64,000 nucleotides of DNA from Syncephalis plumigaleata (lineage: Eukaryota; Zoopagomycota; Zoopagomycetes; Zoopagales; Piptocephalidaceae). Made by a program: the position numbers and the translations under genes. Shown here piece by piece: positions 48,966 through 60,981 of the stretch. The DNA lies in contig JAIXMF010000005.1 of the NCBI GenBank assembly GCA_025201365.1, positions 1,240,001 through 1,304,000 of the forward strand, written 5' to 3'. The stretch's first letter is position 1; every line of letters begins with the position of its first letter. A model generated the notes under the pieces. That model ran no database searches. It saw nothing but the letters and a program-made list of their open reading frames with translations, and had not been told where the DNA came from.

Positions 48966-49489
48966 ATGACTTATGAACAGAATAGTCGTCCATATATTCG
49001 AAGAGCATCTGCGGGTGTAGTCTTGGATAAGGTACACGACCAGAAACAGTGGCAGAAGAGCAAACTCGTCAAGGTAAGCGCGGTAATCTTGGCTGTTCTC
49101 TAGTCTAAGTTATGCTTACCGTCAATTAGCGGGACATGCCTTGGCTCATGCGTTGAAAACCACGCTCAATGACGCATCCATTGGGCTATATCGTGTATGT
49201 GAACATGTAGAGAAGCGTGTACCGCAAATTGTTCAAGATAAAGTAAGAAATGGATAATGGATTGCTTTGCGCTATATAGAACTAAGCGTTTATTATTATG
49301 TTTGTTATTCAAGCGTAATTTACGTCGACTTGAGGAGCGAGTCGAGCTAGGAACGGCTAATATGCTAGATGCCCGCAAGACTATCGGGCACTGCGAGATA
49401 CGGATACATTTGAACATGTACAGCAATGGCTTGCTCAGGCCATTCGACTTGCGGCTAATGCGCAAAGCTCAAGCATGGATGTCAGCTAG
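48966..49489 (+). CDS. BORCS8/MEF2BNB-like protein
   Basis: It resembles BORC subunit 8, part of the complex that links lysosomes or vacuoles to Arl8 and kinesin. Exons: 48966-49073, 49130-49242, 49314-49489. The family signature is NDASIGLYRVCEHVEKRVPQ,IVQDK (human: NEPSVALYRLQEHVRRSLPE,LAQHK), then a helical RNLRRLEERVELGTANMLDA,RKTI and DTFEHVQQWLAQAIRLAANA. Two single-base problems: the first intron leaves the frame one G short (either GGG read as GG at the donor at 49074, or an intron ending one base early), and a GGG run at 49386-49388 needs four G. The 3-prime end lies 25 bp from the stop of the convergent DUF3684 gene. Confidence 0.62.
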
Positions 49490-49513
49490 CTTAGTTAGGG
49501 ACATTAGTCTGCG

Positions 49514-52500
49514 CTATCGACATGATGCCCTCTTGAAGTAGACGACTGGTAATGCACTAAAATATTGTTCGGCAAACGATGAGAGATAGTACTGTACATA
49601 AACAGGATACAAACGAACAAATAGTTAGTTAGCAGTTAATGCAGTAATCATTAGTTGACTGACTTACCTCATGCTGCGAACTATGCTCGCGACAAAAGTT
49701 GTGCGCCAATTCATGGCATAATGTCATAAACCAGTAAATATACGTTTCACACTGCTCCTTCACTGTACCATTAGTCGATGATGTCGTCGTCGTCGTATTA
49801 AAGTGTAACCCATCGTAGTAGCGTAGATTAAAGAATAATGATCGAGCTGGTAGTTGATTAAAGGCTATCGTGCCACCATCCTTATCATAAAAGATATGCA
49901 CGGTCGTCTTGTCCAGTTGGAATATATCGCATAATAGCAGCAGGACATTGGTGAATCTATCAGTGATTGCATCAATCGTGTATCCGCTATTAGGGTCGTT
50001 TCATCCAATGATTTATCAATGTAGAACTGAATAGAATTCTGCTTATTCGTTACATGATGCAGATTCTGCGATGGTATCGAATCGCAATAGGATGCAATAC
50101 TCTCGGTCACCTGTCGTATTTGACCCTCACTATGCAGCGTGTTGCTTTTATACGGTTGCACGATGTGATGGCAGATTTCAAGGCAGTTTGTAGTCGTTTC
50201 GTGGAACTAGGATCGACCTGGCTCACTTCTTGTTTCGGTGGTTGTGGCGGTGCTGCCTCAGGTAGAAGCGGTTCTCTGTTTGTTCAGTGGGCGGTGCCTG
50301 CCATCCTAATAGCTGTCGTGATAATCGACCGAATAGACCGGATCCACCACTACCGCTGCCAAGCGAGCTGTTATTCCGATGTTGCGATCGTTTTCTATCA
50401 TCAGCAACTGGTGGTGGTGTTTCACTGGCATCATTCTCGCTGATTACTTTCGGTTTCTCCTCGGGATATTCCATATTAGCTAATCGATTGGCCACACGCT
50501 CCACATGACGATCCGATTCGCGTGACAATTGTTCGCGTATAAACTCGGTGTCACAATTGGGGAATGCCACTTTTAATTGTTGTACATATTGCTCCATAAG
50601 ACGTGGTGGCAGATTATTTGATCTACTATTAGTAGTAGTAGTGGACGGTTTGACCTGTGAGTTTATACCTGCTGCTTCTGCTTCTGCTGATGATGATGAT
50701 GAAACATTTTTCGCAGTAGGTTGTGGATTAGGCGTGTCAAGAATACGATCAACTGGGAAACCCTTACGACGTAGATTCTCCATACTTGATGATAATAGAG
50801 TAGATAGCAAAAGTGCGTCATTTAGACGACATTTAGAGAATAACACTTTACCAAGTGCATTGGCAGCATCGAAATGATCGAAATCCGCCCTAGACATATA
50901 AAGACGACATGCACCATTACTGGCATCGACACATGCCGAGGTAGGCTGAGTCTTTATCGTCTTGGTGGGTATGAACTCGAGTTGAATAGCAATCTCTGGC
51001 ACCTCAAACACCGTAAGCTTCTTCTTAAGCCATTTGCTATCATGTAGAATACGCGAACCATCCCCGCCTTGTTGATAGTCGTAGAATAAAAGTGGTGCTC
51101 GTTCCTTGATCAATTTCTCTAGTTGCATCGCAACATTAGTACGACTAGGCGTGCCACGACGTATGAATGTTTCCTTGACACGTTTAGATAGCCAGGTACT
51201 GCCGAGTTTCTATTATTATGATTATTATTATTATTATTACCATTGTATCTAGTATGCACGTTCATTATTTACCTCGTAGAACTTTTCCAACATTACTTCC
51301 ATTGGTGCACTAATCATCGAGCGATATGTATCAGTTAAACGTCACTCTACCATCACTTTACTCTTACCTTAATGGCGAGAATATCTGTTGCAATACCGTA
51401 TCATCAATAGATAGATATCACTTGCTTGTGCCAACTCATATTGCAATTGATCTCGTGACTCGGATTCGACTATCGAATTATTCTGCGTATTACCCGATTC
51501 ATTATTGTCCGTGGTATCAATGTCTATCAAGGTTTTTTCCGATTTATCATCGGTCAATGTTTTCTCGTTCTTTTTAATCACTCGTTGAGTTCCCAATAAG
51601 AAGGCTGAGGTACGTAGTTTCGACATTAAACTACGATCGGTTATCAATCTATCGCAATTAAGCGCCAATTGACGTAGTACATTAAGATAGGCTTCATAGC
51701 CACCACACGAATTAAGGAAGGCTTGTGGTGATTTAGTTAGCATGAGTGCTAAATCTTTAGCGCTAGGTTCATCGCGGACACCGCATGTTCGTAGAAAACT
51801 ATTTGCTATCGCTCCATAATTGACATAATCAAAGAAACTAACGTGTTGACTAGGCAGCACAAACAAGTGTGCGTGTGTGTTAACATACAACTGATGTCAA
51901 CTACTATACTATGTTGCTAACTACTTACCTTTGCTCATCACTATTGCCACTAAAGTAACAACTAGATGGTGTGACCAGACGCATTGTAGGTTTCTCGTCT
52001 GTATAGTTATTACAGGAATAAACTGTATATTCTCCAATGATTTATAATGATGTCTCGAGAATTCTAATGGGTACGTGTAAGTATAACTAGTAGACTTATA
52101 TGTAATATTTCATGTAACATTCAACTTACCTGATTGACGACTGGCCAAGAATTCAACATACTTTGTGCTTCACTCGCTGATTTGGGCGGCTTCTCCTTTA
52201 ATCGATCCAATAGCTGATCCGGCTGTGGAAATGCTCGTACACCTAGTTTATCGGCATGATGCGACCATGCCGGTTGTAGGATATGGAATCCCATAATGGC
52301 ACAGGAAGCATTCGTGAAACATTCAGATGGACGAGCACGCGTGTTTTCCGTGCCAACACACGGTAGTAATGCCAGTTTAATCTTACTAGCGTGATAGCTA
52401 TCCTTGTAGTAGGAATTAAAGTTGCCCGTCAAGAATGTAAGAGCCAGCTTTGATTTGACATCATCTGAATCGGCTGCAATGGCCAATAAATCATTCAGTG

Positions 52501-55500
52501 GCGGATAAGTTCTTAGTCCAAGGTGAACAAGTAATTTGCCTAATACACGCTTATTATTATAAGTAGAATGCCATACAGCTCGTCGATTGTGCCCCATTAC
52601 CTTCATCCGTATAAGTACGGAATTTACCCGTATTCCATTGTATGATCGGTAGACCCATTTGTCGTAGATTATCCTGAGGAATGTATAATTCATTGGCGCA
52701 GTAATAACGAGACGACGGTTTCGGTGTACCGTCCTCGTTAACACCCTCATCTCTGGGGAAGAATGCCGTATGGCGTAGTCGATCCGTTTCATTCGAAGTT
52801 AATGTCGATTGAATTGACGCTAGGAATTTCGCCAATTGAATGTGATCCCATTTCAAGTCGCGTTGTCTACTGAATATCATTTGTAGATCAACATGCTATA
52901 TAATCAAGTATTAATAAATGAATAACAGATAACTAGATAGATTGATAAAGTAATAGTTTACCTTTCGTACGCCCAGTGCAGTTAGGAGTGTATCGGTAAC
53001 ACCTTTGCCCAGTGTAATCAATGGCAGATCAGGAAATAGAGTAACATTCTTGAAATAGGCATCTGTAGGTGCAACAAGACCTTTCTGCGTAGGAATACAT
53101 CGTTTCGTATGCAGCAATTGCACTATACGTTGCTGTGCAGATGCCGCATGATGTGACCATGCCCGTGACAATGTGGCCAGTACAGATTCGGCGAATGTCG
53201 AGTCGGTTTCAAGTTCAGGCCGATGATTAGCAATGAACTCGATCCACATCACTAATGATAACTCCGTCCATGGTCTATAGAATACATAGATGACTAGTTA
53301 ACAGCTGGTTATTAGCAGCTCACAGCATCATACTCACCCGAAACAATGGCTCAATTCCTGTAGCTTAAATGCTTTTGTAATCTCATAGTCAATAACAAGC
53401 GGTGGCATCGGCATAGTAGGCGGGACAACACTAGGATTAATGTAATAGTGTACATCGCTAAATGGTCGATTCGATGCTGGAAAGATGGCTCGACTAAGTA
53501 GCACGCGTTTATACTCGATCGATTGTACTCGTTGCTCGTGGATCCACCATTGCATCAGCGCCGTGAGCTCTTTAGTGGATAGTCGTCGTTTCTGCAACTC
53601 GTTCAGCACATCCTGAGCATCGACTGTTCGTAGATACCCGAGCATTTCCAACTTTTCTAGGAAACCTTTACAAGAATTGACAATAACCGATGGTAGTACA
53701 GGTATAGTATTTACAAATGGAGCGAGTGTAGGGTTGGCACGTTTTGCCATATGGGCCAACATAACCCCTCTATCCGTTAGTATGTGCGGCGAGCGTGTAC
53801 CAGTAGAGCCGAAGAAATGATGCACGCCCAGTTCACCCACCAGACCATTCGGTGTACTCGTTTGATAGCTGAACACTTGAATGGCATGACTAGCGCGTTT
53901 CTGTAGGAAGGATTGCACGGATTCACCGGCCTCATTGCTCGATGATTCCGGTGAGAATGTCGTGAAATTTCCCATTAAATCTCGATAAATATTGGCAATA
54001 GTGTTCATTTCATCCTCGTATAGTACGCGAGCCAGTAGACCACACATCGAGAGTAGATCTTCATTCCATGCCGCTAAGCATGGATCGACAAAATCGATAG
54101 ATTCACGCTCTACCTAAACATATAGTTAGCTAATCATGAACGTATCATCATAGTGTTGTATCGTTTATTTACCGTTGGAATAAAATGCGCTGCTATATGA
54201 CTACTGAATCCTGTGGTTTGATGTGTAGGAAATCCAATATAAACCTAGTGTGATCAATACAACAATTAGCTCGATAGATCAATGCGTGTACCTATCATTA
54301 TTATTATTATTTCACTATTGCTTACATGTCCCTGCTTAGGAAATGGCATTAACTCGGAGAATACCGATTTCTTGTCCAATTCACTAACATCATGCTCCTC
54401 ATAGCCCGAGTAGATTGTTTGTACCGTGGTAGTACTAGGCGGTCGTTTCTTCGTGGTACGTTCCATGTCGTGTATTTGCTGTTTAGTCACGCGTACTTGA
54501 AGATGTGCACGAGCCACTCTAGCAAATACCGATACCACTTTGGCGTCATGACTCGCTCCCGTAGATGGAGTGATCGATTTAAAATGAACCTGTTGCACGT
54601 CAATCTCCGTTAATGTGAACATCTTTTGCGGCGATTTCATTTGTAGGCCAGGTAGATCTCGTACGGATATGGGACGCGGCACACCCATTTGCTTCTCTAT
54701 AGTATGAACGGGCTTGCCATCAATGATCACTTTAACTTGAGATAAATTAGATGTGAAACTCTATTTTCAGTATTGTCATCATTCTTGTTAATGTTACCCT
54801 AGCTTATACGTAAAGTTATGTTCACTTACAATCGATGATGCTAGAAATCGACCAAACTCATCACGATTTGGTATTTCAAATGGATCACGCATATCCAATA
54901 GAAAAGTAGTCCACGCATGATCAATCGATTGATTTGTTGCTTTATCGTTTGATATAGCACTCGTGCCATCGGCATTATTACTAGTGGAGATGGCCGCCTT
55001 CTTCGTGTATAGTTGATCTCCTTTCCATAGAAATGCCATACATTCTTGACCTGATGTAACACTGTTGCATGATTAGTTACCAATCTATAGATCACACCTG
55101 ATAATAATCATCATCATCACTTACAATGGTCCTTCACAAATGGAGAATAGACTGTAGAAACCGACACCAAAGAATCCAATCTAGATATCATGTTATCGCG
55201 TATTAGCATTTCTATTCGTTCATTCATACACTGACTGCTAATCAACCAGCATCAGCATCATCTACCTTTTGCTCGTCAGGATTTCCCTCGGCAATCTTCT
55301 TTAATCGATGCCAATCCTCTCCGGAGAATACTCGTCCGTTATTCCTTACTTGCACCCGTCGACAATGCTCTTTACCGAATAGACCCGATTTCTCTACGCC
55401 TTCAAAGTGAATTTCCACACATTTGGCACCTTATATCGACTTGTCGTTTAGTATTCGTTATGGTAACCTAGCTAGTGTTCGCTTTATTTACCTGCATCAT

Positions 55501-55728
55501 TTGCATTTTGTAACAATTCTCGGAATACCGTGTATTTAGCCGAGTAACGAGCGAGAATCTTGTCAATAAGATGACGCTGATTCACTTCAACCTAACAGGA
55601 ATGGTTAGCAGTCTACCTCGAGTATACAACCGCGATTACGGCGTACTTGCCTTCTCTTCAATGCCTGTGGTTTCAATAACTTGAGCACGAAGTGCAGCTA
55701 TCGACTGACTAGTCGACGAGAATGCCAT
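49514..55728 (-). CDS. DUF3684/sacsin-like protein: HSP90-type ATPase domain with C-terminal HExxH
   Basis: A very large fungal protein with an N-terminal Bergerat-fold ATPase like sacsin. Motifs: VFRELLQNANDAGAKCVEI (N-box), IGFFGVGFYSLFSICEGPFV (G-box), then a long middle region and a C-terminal YWFMTLCHELAHNFCREHSS,QHEYYLSSFAEQYF with a zincin-type HELAH. Exons in order: 55728-55651, 55591-55492, 55429-55266, 55180-55125, 55061-54830, 54760-54326, 54244-54173, 54113-53338, 53274-52962, 52895-52130, 52063-51929, 51849-51368, 51309-51273, then 51209 to about 49668, and 49591-49514. The first intron is GC-AG (GCAAGT at 55650). Frame breaks: a GGGG run (plus strand CCCC 52592-52595), the 52130/52063 junction (one G short), one inside exon 11, one near 51405, and at least two between 50290 and 49960. 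Function is unknown; chaperone-like ATPase is a family-level inference. Confidence 0.78.
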
Positions 55729-55981
55729 AACAACGGAAGATAGTAGCTTGTGGTAGAGGTGGTAACGAGAAAGAAAGAGATATCGATTGAAGCGATAATA
55801 ATAATGATGATAGTCAAATGAGTTTAAATTTAAAAAGTAGTCAACAATGATTATGACTAATGTTGTATACAATACCTACATCTCTCTCTTTATAATCTAC
55901 ATTATTCCAAGTGGATATCCTGTATATTAGCATTTTATTATATTATAATGTTAGTAACCGTATTCGTAACTATTACGCTTG

Positions 55982-56750
55982 CTACGACGAACTACTCTTC
56001 TCCCATGGTTTAGGGCGTGGCGTCATACTAGACTGACTAGGTGGTTCTTCATTGAGTCTATCAGGAATATATCGTATACCTATTATTATTATTGTTGTTG
56101 TTGCAAATAACAATAACAATGATAAGCATTAGATGTATATGTCGCTACTTTTACATTATATCAATGGCAATTATTACCTGGTACAGGTTTACCCGCAGCA
56201 ATCAATTCGCAAATGGCTTGAAATGAATTAGGATAAGCTGGTTCTTGCGCGGATGAATCTATAGATATATATATATTACATCTACTGAGTATATTCATTC
56301 CTTCATTCCTTCATTCCTTCTATATTGCCATTAGTTTACCTGTAGTCTCTGGTGAAGAAGTAGCCTGCTCCTCCTTTTTATCCATCTTATCAGTATCTTC
56401 TTGTGGTTCATTTCTCGTTTGTTTCCATTGATAGTAGGTGTCATAGTCAAATGCCTCAATGAATCTAGTATGGTCGTTACAATAGCTATTAGGCATATTC
56501 TAGCATGTAATCACTCACTTATTATAATAGAACCAACGAGCGCGTTCCGTTTCTATCGAGTGTAATTCTTCTTCCGTTACCGTATCTTTTCCAAGTAGAT
56601 TCTTTAAACCGGCCTAATCATCAATGAACACAATAAGCACTTTACCGGTATTCCTTCTTCTTATCTCGTATTTACCTGAAATCGAGTATCATTGACAAAG
56701 TCATAGGCTTCAAACGCCTTGTAAGTATGAACCGGTTGTGTGGAATCCAT
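55982..56750 (-). CDS. PEX39: KPWE-motif peroxisomal import factor, PEX39-like
   Basis: 157 residues in five exons: 56750-56676, 56613-56519, 56464-56340, 56258-56178, 56079-55982, all in phase. The C-terminal half reads SFQAICELIAAGKPVPGIRY,IPD, then RPKPWEKSSSS. The PG-IP element plus the terminal KPWE motif is the hallmark of the YJR012C/C6orf226 family, recently named Pex39, which works with Pex7 in PTS2 import. The N-terminal half (ARWFYYNKFIEAFDYDTYYQ,W) is aromatic and helical and precedes an acidic Glu/Asp-rich linker. A 74-bp piece of its upstream region (56781-56854) recurs at 60111-60184. No frame break. The assignment rests on the short motifs. Confidence 0.7.
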
Positions 56751-58315
56751 ATTGGTGTTAATAAGAAGAGAGAAGAGAAAAGAATCAGTTTGTTTATTAA
56801 CTTATTCTATACAAATGAGAAATGTAGAACGAAACAAAAATATATGATAATGATTCAATGCACACAATGCGATTTCGATTCGTAAAATGCCATTGCCATT
56901 TCCAAAGCATCTTCGATAGAATGCTGTCACTCATTGTTAAAGTGTGTGTGTGTGGCGAGTCGATAGCGGATGGTTGATGCTCTTTCCTAGCATGACACAA
57001 GCTTTGTAAGTGCTTATCGGTCATTCATTGATTACGATCGAATCCCCGAGTAGATTTAGTCATGGAACATACTGCTGTCATGTTCTATTACTGCAATGTT
57101 CATGTATTGCCGGTGCAACCATTAGTTCTCTGTTTTGATATCGACACATTAGCTGTGCATGATACGGAAATACATCCTCGTCTAATTGATAGTTGCTCCG
57201 TAGTTCATCCCATTCGAGAAGTCATACGTGCGGGCTATAGGTGTAGACATGTTACCCTCCTTCCTAGTTTGAAGTGCTTTTCGTTGCTGCTATTCACCGA
57301 ATTGCATTCTATCGGACGTGCTGGAATAACTGGTGACGACCACTTGCTGTAATCTCGTTGGAATCCACGTTTAAGCCTGTGGCATGTCTGCAGCCTTTCT
57401 GTCCAATGTTTTGACATCTTCTCGTTGACATCTTCCTGAATAAGGATTCCAAGGGGAAAGCATGAGTTGGTAAGCCAGCTTTTGCATCAAAGTAATAAGG
57501 AAAATATATAATTAGCAATGCCACACGATCTGTATACCAAATATATCATTACAGTGAGGTTCTACACAAAGGACTACACTGGTTATTGTCAACCCTTTCA
57601 TAGCAAGATGTGTTTTGTAAACGTGGTATGAAACTCGATTATAGAATGTTTTTATGACATGTGTGCCATTCTTATTACAGTGCATTATTCTTCTCGCTCC
57701 TAGATGCAGTTTGTAATATTGCTCAACTATGATAATTCTTACTGTATTATCACCGATGAATACTATGCTACTTAGATGTTGCTAGCATTATACTGTCAAT
57801 AGTAGCGTGTTAATATGAGTAACAAACACAATACACTGTACAGCGCTACAATGCTATAATGCTAGCATACTCGAGACAAATTAGCAATAGATGCGAAATG
57901 GCCAATTCAACACTCGTGATACATAAAGCAACAAGAACTGAGCACATTTATACCGAGTTCTTTATGCCAAATGAAGCTTGTATACATCATGCAAAATTCT
58001 AATCATGGCTATTGTATAGATTTATCGTTTATTCATCATCGAGATGTACATACAAGCAGAAAAACATCACAGAAATATAAATAGACGGATATCTGTCAAC
58101 AGTAAGCTATAGTTTATCATCATTCCTTTTATACGATTACACCTCATACAGCTTATCAAAGCATACACTTTACTCTTTATTACAATTTATATTATTGTTA
58201 ACGAGCTTACACTACTCGAGAAGCCAAGCTACAAGTAATCGTCCACGGTTATCATTCGACAGTTATCCATTCATTTGCGTACAAGTAATCGTCGTCCAGA
58301 TCCAACACTTGCACC
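56751..58315. other. Divergent intergenic region, 1.57 kb
   Basis: It begins with the PEX39-like promoter, including a GTGTGTGT run at 56941-56952, and ends with the promoter of the kinase-fold gene. The plus frame at 57062-57352 lacks family motifs or a signal peptide. CTATTGT/CAATAG-type words recur between 57700 and 58000 without a clear unit. Nothing else is supported. Confidence 0.4.
56781..56854 (+). repeat. 74-bp direct repeat, copy next to PEX39-like gene
   Basis: Starts AGAATCAGTTTGTTTATT and ends TATATGATAATGATT. It matches 60111-60184 with about five differences. It lies in the upstream region of the PEX39-like gene, which makes this the likely source copy. Confidence 0.85.
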
Positions 58316-59677
58316 ATGAAGTCTTTATCATTCAGTAGCACAGTTCTTGTTTCCACTTTGGTTGCTGTTGCATATATTCAGCAGGCATTGGGAACACCGG
58401 TATTGTTCAAACTTGCCACTGGTAAGTGTGGATATACTAGACTATACCTGTTCTAACCTCCATTGAATTAGCAAATGATGACGTGTCAAAGAGATGGGTT
58501 ACATTGCCAGTGGGCATGGAGGGCAAGCTTCATCCAGGTCTTACAGTTACAAAAGTTGTCGGATATGGTACTTATTCGGCAATGGGTGTTGCCACATATA
58601 ATAATCAAGATAGATTTATTAAATGCGGATACTATGGAATGGCCGGCGGAGAAGACAAGATATTGAAGGTAATAATACGCCACTATGGTTGTTTATTACT
58701 ATGGCTAACATACTATTACTAGGCAATTGCCAAGGCCAAACAAGCAAATCCTCAAGATGGCCAATACTTTGTGGATCACATAGAGACATTCAAGACTGGT
58801 TTGCCATCTGCAACTGCAGAATTTATCAAGAGTTTTAGACCTAGTTTCTTGCCCAAAGAAATTCCTTATGTTAACTTTGGTCGATGCATGATTATGGAGT
58901 ATGCTGGAGATATGTCATTGGATGAATACATTAAGACACTGAATGTCAACAACCGAGATCGTTTTATCTACGATATAGCTATTCAGCTTCTCAAAGGTGA
59001 GTCAATGTCGATTATTGTTATTGCATATGTGATTATTAACATTATTTGTATAGCCCATAGACTTCTCATAGAATCAGATTATCTATAACAACATGAAATC
59101 TTCAGGTAAGTGTAGTATGAATATCATGACTTGCCAATCACTAATATGCATCGTACTAGATATCATTGTAAAACGGGATGCAAATGGTAACCCACATATC
59201 AAGCTTGTTGACTTTGACATGAGTGTCATGTTCGAAGAAGGCAAACCACTTGTAGGAAGAGTAGCCAATCAAGATCCTAGTAATTACCCACCAGAGTTTG
59301 TAAAGTTCAAGTGGGCTAGTATGCCACAGGTCGACACTTGGTATATTGGCGCAAGGATTTACCAGCTTATAACTGGTGGAAATGTTAAAAAGGATACTTT
59401 AAGGGAGCATACAGAGCGATATGCTACTAGTAATCGTAGATCAGGAGGTGGTCTTATAAATTTTGTGAAGGATTACGCTAATGGTAAACTTACTCCGCCA
59501 CCGGTCACGAAATACGGAAATGATGGTGGCGATGTTGCACCCTACCTAACTGATTTACTAAAGGTGCTTTTGACTCCTAAGGTGGCCGATCGACCAACAC
59601 CAGAGGAATATCTTAATAGACCAGCTGATATGCGACATCCTGCACAGATGCAGCTTGTAGTGCGCCCTCGTAATTAA
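58316..59677 (+). CDS. Secreted protein-kinase-fold protein, probably a pseudokinase
   Basis: Exons: 58316-58421, 58472-58668, 58723-58996, 59054-59105, 59160-59677. A clear signal peptide (MKSLSFSSTVLVSTLVAVAY,IQQALG) is followed by a kinase-like core: VTKVVGYGTYSAMGVAT (glycine-loop-like), RFIKCGYYG (lysine strand), YVNFGRCMIMEYAG (hinge), SLDEYIKTL, a YNNMKSS segment at the HRD position, and HIKLVDFDMS at the DFG position. The usual catalytic Asp (HRD) and the DFG Gly are both replaced, so catalysis is doubtful. Then PSNYPPEFV,KFKWASMPQVDTWYIGARIY, as in the APE to helix-F region. The short fourth exon has a one- or two-base frame problem before IIYNNMK. The protein likely enters the secretory path; it is of the type expanded in some zoopagalean fungi (recall, not shown here). 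Confidence 0.62.
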
Positions 59678-60199
59678 CGATACACTATTGCCATGGTCAA
59701 TGTTCATGATAAATTATAAGCAAATGTTAGATACAATGAATCTAGTAACGTATTATCAGTCGATAGAATGCATAGCAATAAAGCTGCTTTCAATTAATAC
59801 ACTTTATTGATGTCAATGACATATTCATATACTAGAATGACTAGATAGATGTAATGGTCGTGTACACCGTTTGATTTGAATGCGTGGCAACTATTCAAGC
59901 TTAAGATAGATTGAGCGTACAAATATCGAGTCATGTATTCGTATAGTACTAATCAACGATGACACTTACAAATGAGCTAATTATTGATTCATGATATGGA
60001 TCAATATGATTATACTATTATTGAAATGTTATGTCTCAACAGGAATGCAATCGAATAGAACTACTAGAAGCATCCAATTGAATAGCCATTGAGCTTCATG
60101 CAGTCATAGAAGAATCAGTTTGTTTATTGGCTCATTCTATACGAATGAGAAATGTAGAACGAAACAAAAATATATGATAATAATTGCAACGAACACGTA
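59678..60199. other. Spacer up to duplicated segment copy B
   Basis: No gene. It contains the second copy of the 74-bp repeat (60111-60184), which ends about 15 bp before similarity to copy A starts. Confidence 0.4.
60111..60184 (+). repeat. 74-bp direct repeat, copy at the edge of segment B
   Basis: About 93 percent identical by eye to 56781-56854, same orientation. It lies directly at the left edge of duplicated segment B and is absent at the matching edge of segment A (near 16430), so it marks a junction made when segment B came to rest here or a separate local duplication. Confidence 0.85.
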
Positions 60200-60331
60200 T
60201 TCTTCAATAACACTCATACATTGTTGTATGCTTGCATTTGTGCCATGTATTGCGGATGACGGTTACTTCATTCCTCGCTAAATGGTTGGCTATTCTAATA
60301 ATTTAGTCCAAGTCTTCTATTCCAAAATGGA

Positions 60332-60535
60332 ATGGCTGTAACATGCTCTGTTTTACTTATCTCTTTTACTCGAATTGAGGCTGGCAAAGTGTATGGCCAA
60401 AAGTCCATGGTGCTGGGACCTTCCGGTTTTTTTCTTACAAAACTGGCTTATCCAAACACCAGTCCTGCTGCTTTTGGACAACGATGTCCCCTATCACGTC
60501 GCCGAGACAATCCCAATGCGAATGTTTCTTTCTAG
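60332..60535 (+). other. Small upstream reading frame shared by both copies (copy B)
   Basis: 67 codons starting MAVTCSVLLISFTRIEAGKV, then YGQKSMVLGPSGFF. One residue differs from copy A in the first 20; the match ends at about codon 37. See the copy A entry for alternatives. Confidence 0.2.
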
Positions 60536-60836
60536 AAATAACAGGTAAAAGAGAAATGGGAATGGCGAGTATGGAGGAAATAGTGGATAGCAGCATAGGA
60601 TTGGGTTACAAGGTCCCGTGAAAAAGATCTCAGGTAAAGGAAATAAGGAGAGAAGGCCTATTAGAGCTAAAACAATGTAATGAAATGTGTAATGCAGCGG
60701 GATAATATCATTTTATGCTGTTACAACATGTCGGCATGTGGAGTAGATGCTTAGGGGAATTACTCGCGTGAATAATGAATGACGCCACGATAGCCATCAT
60801 CATGCTTTCCACCTAAATATTTAGCATCATCTCGGC

Positions 60837-60843
60837 TATAAAT
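60837..60843 (+). promoter_or_regulatory. TATA box of copy B
   Basis: TATAAAT in the context GGCTATAAATCA, 145 bp before the ATG at 60982, conserved in copy A. A CTCTACT-type pyrimidine-rich leader (60886-60936) follows. Confidence 0.5.
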
Positions 60844-60981
60844 CAAGCACTTTTGACACACCCAACTTGCCATCCTCATATTCACTCTTCTACTCTACTC
60901 TACTCTACTTTCTCTACTCTACTATCTACTCTCGTTCTAGTCAGCTGAGCTATCTATCCATTCCATTAGGCCAACATCAAC

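Noticed and set aside
57062-57352. 96-codon plus-strand frame upstream of the kinase-fold gene
   Set aside because: No signal peptide, no family motif, and no splice partner; it overlaps other random frames on the minus strand.
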